Shown piece after piece: positions 1 through 8,600 of a DNA stretch of 16,695 nucleotides; position 1 is the stretch's first letter; the number at the start of each line of letters is the position of its first letter. The notes below the pieces were generated by a model, which worked only from the letters and a program-made list of their open reading frames with translations, did no database searches and was not told the DNA's origin. This stretch comes from an uncultured Bacteroidales bacterium (lineage in GTDB: Bacteria > Bacteroidota > Bacteroidia > Bacteroidales > Paludibacteraceae). The DNA lies in the NCBI GenBank assembly GCA_903873355.1, contig CAIQOG010000476.1, positions 1 to 16,695 of the forward strand, in the 5' to 3' direction. A program made the translations under genes and the position numbers.

Positions 1-23
1 AAACCTTACTTATATTCTTATTT

Positions 24-1979
24 ATGCGAATAGGACTGCTCTTGTTTTTCCCTTTTTTAATGACTTTGAGCCTGTTTGCACAAAGAGGATATTATGATGC
101 TCCGTATAAACGATATGAGGCAGAAACCGGAACCCATACCGCTGCTACAACACTTTCACGATCGTTTAAACAAGCTGATTTACAGAGCGAAGCATCTGAT
201 CAGGTTTGTGTCAATTTGTTTAATACCAATTCAGCAGTAGAGTGGACTATGGCTGAAGCTGCCGATGGTCTGGTGCTGCGCTACAGTGTGCCTGACGGAC
301 AGAGCGGAACGGTTGGTGTTTACAACAATGGAACTAAAGTGAGCACCCTGACACTTACTTCCAACTGGTCGTGGCAGTATTTGTGGTCTGATTCTAATCC
401 GAATAATGTCGGAGTTGTAAACCAAAATCCACGCATGCGGTTTGATGAAGTCCGATTGAAATTAGCTTCAAAAGTTCCACTTGGAGGAAAACTTAAACTT
501 ATCCGTGAAACAGGCAACATAACCATTGATTTTGTGGAATTGGAGCCAGTACCCTCAGCCAAAATACCACCTGCAGGTTCAGTAAGCTATTCCGGCGATG
601 GCAGCACCTTACAAACTTTTATTGATGCCAATCCGGGTAAAACTATTTTTATTCCGGCCGGAATCTATAATGTAAACCGTAAACTCTGGTTTGGAGTTGA
701 CAATACTAAATTAATGGGTGCAGGAATGTGGTACACGCAAATTAATTTTACATATTACAGTACAACAGGAGTAACCAACGAGGGTGGGTTGTATGCCGAT
801 GCAGTAAATGTCAGTTTTTCGGATCTTTACCTGACTACGGTCCGCAACTCCAGAAGTTATTCTTATAAAGCCATTAACGGAGTATTTACACCGGGCTCAA
901 TTGTTGAAAATGTGTGGGCGGAGCATTTTGAGGCCGGGGCATGGATTGCACAGTATTATTACTCTGCCACACCCTATACCGATGGATTAATAATCAGGAA
1001 TTGTCGTTTTCGAAACAATTACGCCGATGGAATTAATCTGTGTAAAGGTACACGGAATACTATGGTAGAACATTGCAGTTTCAGGAACAATGGCGATGAT
1101 GATATGGCAATATGGTCGGCCGACGGACTTGAATGTCAGAATAATACTTTTCAATATAGTACATCAGAAAATTGCTGGCGTGCATCCGGTTGTGCTATTT
1201 ATGGAGGTTACAACAATAAGGCTAATAATCTGTATATCAAGGATAATCTCGAAGTAGGACTTCGGGTAAATAATTGTTTCGCGGGTATTGCATTCAATAA
1301 TGCCGGAATACATCAGTTTACCGACATTACCATTGATGGTTGTTCTACCTTTAATGACCTTTTTAATCTTCCTGTAGGTGCAATTGATTTGGTTTGCAGC
1401 AATAAAGCCGGTACACAGGTGAAAAATGTAAAGTTTAGTAAAATTGATATTATTGATTCAAGAAACGATGCTGTTTATTTCAGTAAAACAGCCGGTGATG
1501 GATTTTATAATATAGTTTTTGAAAATATAAACATCAACGGTACCGGATTAGAATATCCCAACAATAATGTAAATAGTCTGACTAACAAACGAGGTTATGG
1601 TACACTTTTTAGTGGAAATCCTGCCGGAAATGCTACTTATTGCAGTTATTCGGTTATTAACCGGGGCGGGAATGCTGAAGCGAATGTAAATACAACAAAT
1701 ATCGGTTCCATGAACTGGCAAGTGCCCACAGGTTGCGTTAACACCGCTGAGAATAGTATTCATCAAATTAATACTGAAATTGAAGTTCTGGGAAATTATG
1801 TGACAGTCAACCATTTGAATATTGATGAAAATATATATGTTTTCAACCTCATGGGAAAATGTGTATTCTCAAAACAAACCCATTCTGATTCAGAGAATTT
1901 TAAAATTAACGGCGATGGAATTTATCTGTTAACCCTTGGAAATGGCAGATTCAATCAGAAGATTCTTATCCGAAAATAA
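24..1979 (+). CDS. Secreted GH87-type alpha-1,3-glucanase / mycodextranase with T9SS tail
   Basis: Predicted inverting endo-hydrolase of alpha-1,3-glucan (or nigeran), exported across both membranes. Residues 1-19 form a signal peptide ending SLFA, with Gln20 next. Residues 28-174 are a CBM6-like beta-sandwich beginning YEAE. Residues about 183-560 are a right-handed parallel beta-helix rich in short Asn/Gly/Ile strands. The helix carries ADGIN (D335) and NNGDDD (D358, D359); the 23-residue spacing and adjacent Asp pair match the catalytic Asp triad I recall for the GH87 enzyme of Paenibacillus glycanilyticus. Residues about 583-651 resemble a type A T9SS sorting domain (IYVFNLMGK, DGIYLLTL, ending KILIRK), but the usual PNP motif is not visible. 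The reading frame stays open to the left edge (TLLIFLF precedes Met1), so a slightly earlier start is possible. ATG 24 was kept because it gives a compact signal peptide. A pectate-lyase-like beta-helix of another family is the main alternative. Confidence 0.88.
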   Translation: MRIGLLLFFPFLMTLSLFAQRGYYDAPYKRYEAETGTHTAATTLSRSFKQADLQSEASDQVCVNLFNTNSAVEWTMAEAADGLVLRYSVPDGQSGTVGVYNNGTKVSTLTLTSNWSWQYLWSDSNPNNVGVVNQNPRMRFDEVRLKLASKVPLGGKLKLIRETGNITIDFVELEPVPSAKIPPAGSVSYSGDGSTLQTFIDANPGKTIFIPAGIYNVNRKLWFGVDNTKLMGAGMWYTQINFTYYSTTGVTNEGGLYADAVNVSFSDLYLTTVRNSRSYSYKAINGVFTPGSIVENVWAEHFEAGAWIAQYYYSATPYTDGLIIRNCRFRNNYADGINLCKGTRNTMVEHCSFRNNGDDDMAIWSADGLECQNNTFQYSTSENCWRASGCAIYGGYNNKANNLYIKDNLEVGLRVNNCFAGIAFNNAGIHQFTDITIDGCSTFNDLFNLPVGAIDLVCSNKAGTQVKNVKFSKIDIIDSRNDAVYFSKTAGDGFYNIVFENININGTGLEYPNNNVNSLTNKRGYGTLFSGNPAGNATYCSYSVINRGGNAEANVNTTNIGSMNWQVPTGCVNTAENSIHQINTEIEVLGNYVTVNHLNIDENIYVFNLMGKCVFSKQTHSDSENFKINGDGIYLLTLGNGRFNQKILIRK

Positions 1980-2011
1980 TGGTGATAAATTATTAAATCA
2001 ATACTTTTAAA

Positions 2012-5000
2012 ATGAAAAAAAATCCATTTCACTTCTATATTGTATTATCAATCATTATATACTCCATATCAGTTGTAAAAGCTGCAACCATTACAAGTCC
2101 CGTAATTAGCGCAACATTTACCAAAACGACTGATGCAAGTCCTCTTATTATTCTGGATCAACCGGCTAAATTTACCTTTGATTTTTCTTCCAGTTCGCTT
2201 ATAGGCTCCGAAAACCTGGTAATATATTTCTGGAACCCCGGTTTTTATTATCCAACCAATTCTTCGATAGCCCTAACCAACGAAGGTAACAAAATCTGGT
2301 CTTTGACATTTACGCCAACTTTTTTCTTCAACAAATCAGCTGCCGAAATAGCCGAAAACGCAAGTCAGTTTTGGTTTAATATCCAGAATTCGGGGAACAG
2401 CGATCTCACCGGATCATTGCATATCACATTCAGCACGCCGGTATCGACGGCAGTTCCAAGTGGAGTTTTAGGAAGTCCGTCAGGAACGTATGCACTGGAT
2501 GCACCTGTATGCTGGACTTTTGATTTAGCCAATTCGGGGTTTAAGGCTGGTCAGGATGTGTATATGTATGCTTGGTCGCCATCCAATCCTGATCCGACCT
2601 ATACCAACTCGACTTCCATTTCGAAACTGACTTATGCCGGCAATATGAACTGGACGATGACCCTCACTCCAACCACCTATTTTGGAAAAACTGTGGCGGA
2701 AATTCAGGCATCAACAGGTTTTTGGATGAAACTAAAGGATCAGGCCGGAAAAATTGAAACAGGAGCATTTAATGTTCCTTTCACAATTGCCGGAAATACG
2801 CAGAATTTTTATTTTGATTTTGGACCCAAGGATATAACCAATGGTGATGAAACCACAAATCCGGATACGAACGGAAATTACTGGAACAATATATCCAACA
2901 ATACAGGCGGAGCAGTTATGCCTCTGAGCACTTTTTCAGGTCTGAAAAACAACAAAAATGTAACTAGTGGCTATTCGCTGACTTTCAGTGGCACCCAATT
3001 TACCACAAACGGAAAACTGCACGGAGGATTATTGTCTCCCTATGCAAGTCAGTTGACATATAACAGTGATTTGGCTATTGCGTCAGCAACAGAAGATTAC
3101 GTTTATACCCAGGCTCAGACCAATGGTCCGGTAATTACGTTTTCGGGTTTAAACACAAGTAAAAGATATAAATTCAAAATCTTTGGAAGCCGGAACGTGA
3201 GTTCCAACCGCACCACTCAGTACACGCTGCAGGGCGATGGAGTTGCCGTTACAGGAACATTAGCCACCTCTACCGCTCCTACCGGACTGGGCGGAACGGT
3301 TTATATCAACTCTTCCATTTCCTATCCGACAGCTAACAATTCAACCGTTAGTTACACACTAACATCGCAGGGTTCAAATACTCAGGCAGTGACCTATTAC
3401 GGCAATAACAGTAGTGTTTATATTTCAGGAATACTAACACCCAGCCCGTCGGGGACTATAGCACTTACAACAGTTACCACAGCAGCAAGCTCTTATGCAT
3501 ATATCAATGCTCTGAAAATTGAAGAGTACGATATGCTTCAGGTGGATGCCACTTCAATCAGCATTTCAGGGAGCGATATCACTTCTTCCGGTGCCACTTC
3601 ACAAATGAACGTGGTTTATACGCCTTCCAATGCCACAGCTCACGTCATTAGCTGGTCGGTTGACGACATCAGCATTGCTACAATCAATTCCAATGGTTTA
3701 TTAAGTCCTCTGAAAAACGGAACTATTATGGTTACAGCTTCCTTTGTGCAAAACGGGTCAACCCTCAGTGCCACCAAACAAATAACCATAAGCAATCAAC
3801 TCACAGCACTTTATCTGTCAGGGACTGCCACATCTGTAGGCGACAATCAGGTTGCAGCTTTAACTATGAATCCTACTGTTGGCATCAGCGGAACCGTGAT
3901 AAATGGAGAATTTGAATTGGCTACAACACTCAACGCATTAGGTACTCTGAAATTCTACGCCTCGCAAACCGATGGTGCTGCTCCGGTTTTCGGAGCGGGT
4001 GCAACATCCGGAACCCTGCTTCAGGGAGGAGCAGCTATTAATCCGGGTATATCCGGACCGGTATTGATACGCGTATATCTTTCGACAAACAGCTTTAAAA
4101 TTTATCCGGTTGATACCCTGAAAATCTCTCAGATGGGATCCTCGGTTTCATTTGGATGGGGTGCCGTTAGCAACCACGGATATGCTTATTTGTATAATCA
4201 ACAATTAAATCAGCGCTACAATGCCGGAGTGGGTGCCAACTGGAATATCTCTAATATTTCGATAGGTGGTAATTCAACTGTTGATTTATTAAACCGCTGG
4301 GATTCGGACTTATTGAATAATTGTTCAAAATATGTTGTATATGCTTTATCACTCGCAAACGAGGGTATAATTGGTGGTGGTCAAAACATTTATGATCAGT
4401 TTAAGAATAACCTAATATTGCTTATCAATAAAGCTAAATCTGTAGGTAAAATACCGGTTATTGCCAATTGTTACACGAATGGTTTTTATTCAACATCAGA
4501 ATATAACTATGTCAAACAAATGAATCTGTTGATTCATCAATGGGATGTAGCCAGTATAAACTTACTTGGTGGAATTGATGATGGAAGCGGTAAATGGCCA
4601 GTATCACCTGTAAATTATCAATATGATTCTGCTCACCCCAACGATGCAGGTCATGCTGAATTGTTTTACACCATGGTACCTTCGCTTTATGATGCTATTC
4701 AGGTTGGAAAAGCCCAACCACAGAAAAAGGGAAATACCTATATGGTTATGGGTAAGATGGTTTCAACCGATTTGCTCAACTATTCACCTGATAATACGAT
4801 ACATTCATTTACAACCACCTTCGATGTAAAAACAACAGGGTCGGGTGTCATCAGTACGTTCAGCAACAATTCCGCTACCGGAACGCTGCGCATCGAACCT
4901 TCGGGAGTTGTAACGTATATGTCGCCTCTGGGAGGTTCGGTAAGTGGTTCAGCTGTAATAAACGATGGGCAATGGCATAAAATCACCCTGACCCATTATT

Positions 5001-5563
5001 ACGCATGGGGAAAGACATTGCTTTATACCGATAATACTCTTGCCGGAAATCTAACTGAAAAGCTCACTCCGACTACTTTTACGCTAAACAACAGCAATTC
5101 ACCTGACAATATTTCATATCGCGAATGGATGTTTTACCGTGCCGGGATGAATTCCGATGAAGTTGTGGCTCTGAATGCGGGAAGTATGCTCAAATCAAGT
5201 TTGGAAATGTATTCACCACTCGATGGTTTGCACATTAATTCGGGAGATGAGTTGGTGAATATGGCACAGAGTACCAATAAAGTGCAACGGATTTCAATTC
5301 CCACCGGGACAAATTCCACCGGACTGAACGGAGTGAAAATATATCCGAATCCGGTTGCTGATAAGCTTTCCATTGTAGGATTAAATTCTGAAGAGAATTA
5401 CGAGTGTACTGTCTTTGGCCTCGATGGAATAGCTGCAATGAAAGTAAATTCAATCCCGAACAATCAGATGAATGTTTCGGGTCTTACTGAGGGATTTTAT
5501 TTTCTTACTCTCAATAATAAGGAAAAAAACAAGAACTTCAAATTGAATTTTGTGAAGAAATAA
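2012..5563 (+). CDS. Giant multimodular SGNH (GDSL) hydrolase, T9SS-secreted, copy 1
   Basis: Signal peptide 1-24 (VVKA, then ATI). Two related beta modules follow at about 30-143 and 143-255 (WSLTFTPTFFF...FWFNI and WTMTLTPTTYF...FWMKL). Residues 265-506 are a jelly-roll-like module starting FYFDFGPKD; 510-595 a Big_2-type Ig fold; 597-703 a SusE/SusF-like beta domain. The SGNH domain is about 703-900: block I GSSVSFG (S711), block II IGGN (G753), block III LANEG (N783), block V DSAHPN (D872, H875). This order and spacing fit the SGNH superfamily (for example E. coli TAP). The usual GDS is GSS here. Residues 910-1090 resemble a LamG/concanavalin lectin fold, and 1108-1183 are a type A T9SS tail with YPNPV. 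It lies 32 bases after the GH87 gene. The substrate is unknown; polysaccharide deacetylation is inferred from the class and its glucanase neighbours. Confidence 0.86.
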   Translation: MKKNPFHFYIVLSIIIYSISVVKAATITSPVISATFTKTTDASPLIILDQPAKFTFDFSSSSLIGSENLVIYFWNPGFYYPTNSSIALTNEGNKIWSLTFTPTFFFNKSAAEIAENASQFWFNIQNSGNSDLTGSLHITFSTPVSTAVPSGVLGSPSGTYALDAPVCWTFDLANSGFKAGQDVYMYAWSPSNPDPTYTNSTSISKLTYAGNMNWTMTLTPTTYFGKTVAEIQASTGFWMKLKDQAGKIETGAFNVPFTIAGNTQNFYFDFGPKDITNGDETTNPDTNGNYWNNISNNTGGAVMPLSTFSGLKNNKNVTSGYSLTFSGTQFTTNGKLHGGLLSPYASQLTYNSDLAIASATEDYVYTQAQTNGPVITFSGLNTSKRYKFKIFGSRNVSSNRTTQYTLQGDGVAVTGTLATSTAPTGLGGTVYINSSISYPTANNSTVSYTLTSQGSNTQAVTYYGNNSSVYISGILTPSPSGTIALTTVTTAASSYAYINALKIEEYDMLQVDATSISISGSDITSSGATSQMNVVYTPSNATAHVISWSVDDISIATINSNGLLSPLKNGTIMVTASFVQNGSTLSATKQITISNQLTALYLSGTATSVGDNQVAALTMNPTVGISGTVINGEFELATTLNALGTLKFYASQTDGAAPVFGAGATSGTLLQGGAAINPGISGPVLIRVYLSTNSFKIYPVDTLKISQMGSSVSFGWGAVSNHGYAYLYNQQLNQRYNAGVGANWNISNISIGGNSTVDLLNRWDSDLLNNCSKYVVYALSLANEGIIGGGQNIYDQFKNNLILLINKAKSVGKIPVIANCYTNGFYSTSEYNYVKQMNLLIHQWDVASINLLGGIDDGSGKWPVSPVNYQYDSAHPNDAGHAELFYTMVPSLYDAIQVGKAQPQKKGNTYMVMGKMVSTDLLNYSPDNTIHSFTTTFDVKTTGSGVISTFSNNSATGTLRIEPSGVVTYMSPLGGSVSGSAVINDGQWHKITLTHYYAWGKTLLYTDNTLAGNLTEKLTPTTFTLNNSNSPDNISYREWMFYRAGMNSDEVVALNAGSMLKSSLEMYSPLDGLHINSGDELVNMAQSTNKVQRISIPTGTNSTGLNGVKIYPNPVADKLSIVGLNSEENYECTVFGLDGIAAMKVNSIPNNQMNVSGLTEGFYFLTLNNKEKNKNFKLNFVKK
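2804..5563 (+). repeat. Long tandem paralogous segment, copy 1 (partner 7895-10654)
   Basis: The jelly-roll, Big_2, SusE/F-like, SGNH, LamG and T9SS-tail block of this gene recurs in the next gene, with the same module order and catalytic spacings. Identity is highest in the LamG part, roughly four residues in five by eye. One 29-base stretch is identical in both copies (4527-4555 and 9618-9646). This indicates duplication of the 3' part of one gene, with different N-terminal modules attached. Confidence 0.9.
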
Positions 5564-5611
5564 ACGTAAAACCTCTAAATATCAATTATTTAATACCCAA
5601 TAATCTTAAAA

Positions 5612-8600
5612 ATGAAAAAACTACTTTTTCTTTTATTCCTTTCAATTGGACTTTTCAATCTGGTTCATGCACAGAATGCTATTGTTGGCAGCGGTTTTTC
5701 TACCGGTTGGGGTAGTGGATGTACAAGCCCCAATGGAACAGATTACAGCTATTTAAGTGCAAGTATAAATGGTACATATACATCAGGTGATTTAACGCCG
5801 AAAGGCACAGGTAACCAATACTGGAGATTAGCAGTCGGATGGAGCGGTACATTTTATCAGGTTGGCGGAGGTAGCGATATTGCTGTGACTCCGAATACCA
5901 AAAACACTTCTGTTGTTAGTTGTACTGAACTGGGTGCATGGTATAGAAGCGTATCAAGCCTGACAAATCGCTATGTTTTTAAAACAAAAGATGCAGGTAC
6001 GTCACCAGCAGGAACATGGGTGTTTTTTGAATTAAGCGGAGCTTCGGCTACGGTAAACACGGTTTCGCAAAGTCCGGTTAGTCCGACTGTAAACGATGCC
6101 GTAGCTATTACTGCTACTATGAGTGGATCATTGCCAACCGGACAAGGCGTATATTTACGATATTCAACCGATAACTGGGCTACTTCAACTGTTACAGGTA
6201 TGACAGGTTCGGGCACAACATACTCAACCAATATAGTAGCACAAACTTTAAATACAGCAGTTAAGTATTATGTTTTTACTTCCGGTAACGGATTGACTAT
6301 TGCACCTACAGATGCAGATTTATATACAATCAACTGGAATGCAGGATCTGCAAATGGGGGCAGTAATTATTCATATACCGTTGTGTCAGGAGCAACATTA
6401 TCGCAAAGTTTACTCTTTGACTTCGGACCAATTGCAACCGATTTAACTAATGGTGATTTGACAACCGGAGTTGATATTAATGGTAAGTATTGGAATAACA
6501 TCACAATTAAAGCTACTTCGGATGCGGCGGTATCTTTGATAAATACAGCGAATACATCCACGGGATATTCATTGGTTATTACTGCAAGTGGTTTTATAAG
6601 TAATGGAAAATTAAATGGTGCATTGAGATCTCCTTATGCATCTCAATTTGCTGCTGCAGGTAGCGATACTGATCTTGCAATAGGAACTGCTACCGAAGAT
6701 TATTTTTATGCAGGATATGGCTCTACTCCCGGATTTAGAATTTCAGGATTAAGCCCTGCCAGGCAATATAAGTTTAAGATTTTTGGAAGTAGAAATGGCT
6801 CTGTGTTAAGAACCACTCAATATACAGTTGCCGGTGCTGCGACCACATCTGGTACTTTGAATACCTCCTCAGTTGCCGGGTTAGGTGGTACGGTTTATAC
6901 TCCACCAACCTATAGTGCCGATGGAGATAACAGTTACAAGCTTACAAGTCAAACGGGATATACTACAGCTACAACATATTATGGAAATAATAGCAGTACC
7001 TATGTAACTGGTTTTGTTTATCCAAACGCTTCAAGTCAGATTACTATTACCATGACTCCTACTGTTTCAGGAACAAATGGTTATGTTAATTGTATGAAAA
7101 TGGAAGAATATATAGCCGGAAAAACGGATCAAACCATTACTTTTGGCGCTTTGCCAACAAAATCTGTTGGCGATGCGGACTTTGCTCCGGGTGCAACTGC
7201 CAGTTCAGGATTGACAGTTTCATACGCAAGTTCAAATACTGCTGTTGCAACCATTGTTTCAGGTAAGATTCATATTGTGGGCGCAGGTTCAACCACCATC
7301 ACTGCTTCACAGGCAGGTGATGCAAGCTATAATGCTGCTCCCGATGTTACTCAAACTCTAACTGTCAGCAGTTCGTCGCTTACTTCTCAAACTATCACTT
7401 TCAATCCACTTTCATCAAAAAATTATGGTGATGCTCCGTTTACATTATCTGCCACTGCAAGTTCAGGTTTAACTGTTAGTTACACAAGTTCAAATACCGC
7501 TGTGGCAACAATCTCGGGAAATACTGTCACCATAGTTGGTGGAGGAACAACTGATATAACTGCGTCGCAAGCCGGTAACGGAACGTTTGCTGCTGCGAGC
7601 AATGTTGTTCAGACATTGAGTGTAAATAAAGTCAATCAAACCATCACTTTTGGGGTCTTAAGTGCTAAAACCGATACTGATGTGCCATATATAATCACTG
7701 CTTCAAGTACCTCAGGACTTACTGTGAGCTTTGCAAGCTCAAATACCAATGTCGCAATAGTTTCCGGTAATACCATTACTATTGTTGGAGCCGGTTCAAC
7801 TACAATAACTGCTTCGCAAGCCGGTAATAGCAATTATAATGCAGCAACAAATGTTCAGCAAACACTGACTGTAAGTTCCACGATGACTATCAATCAAAGT
7901 CTGTTTTTCGATTTTGGGCCCAAAGATGGTACGAATGGAGATGAAACAATAAATCCTGATGCCAACGGTAATTACTGGAATAATATCTCAACTGCTACAG
8001 GTGCCAGTGCTATGCCTCTTAATACGCCTTTTACAGGACTGGTAAATTCATCAAATACAAACTCCGGCTTTTCATTATCTTTTACAAACGCCGGATTTAC
8101 TACCAACGGTAAAATGAATGGAGGATTATTAACTCCTTTTGCTTCTCAATTTGGAAGTAACAGTCAATTGGCTATTGCCACAGCTACCGAGGACTATATT
8201 TATACCGGTGCTACAAGTAATGGTCCTGTTATTACATTCTCAGGATTAAGCACAGCAAAGAAATACAAATTTAAGATTTTCGGTTGCAGAAACTCAAATA
8301 CGGATCGTGCCGGACAATATACCATTCAGGGAGCTGGTGCGGCATCAGTTGGAACAATACAATCATCTACTGTTGCAGGTTTAGGTGGAACTGTTTATAT
8401 TGATGCAGCGACATCCTATCCGTCAAATCTTAATGTTGGTTACACCTTAACATCTTCGGGATCAAATACACAAGCAGTTAGCTATTACGGAAACAATTCT
8501 TCTGTATTTACATCGGGACTAATTCAACCTGATGGTAGCGGAGTGATTACCCTAACCGCTATCACAACAACTCCTGCACAGGCATTTGCATACATTAACT

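Noticed and set aside
231..562. Overlapping minus-strand frames inside the GH87 gene
   Set aside because: They are antisense to a conserved beta-sandwich coding region, with no start context or recognisable product.
4623..4829. Short + strand frame inside SGNH copy 1
   Set aside because: It lies wholly within the SGNH/LamG coding region, which is conserved in copy 2; a shadow frame.
7130..7885. Periodic repeats that might suggest a CRISPR or DNA satellite
   Set aside because: The period of about 250-258 bases is a multiple of three, and the repeats are divergent DNA encoding conserved Ig-like protein repeats.
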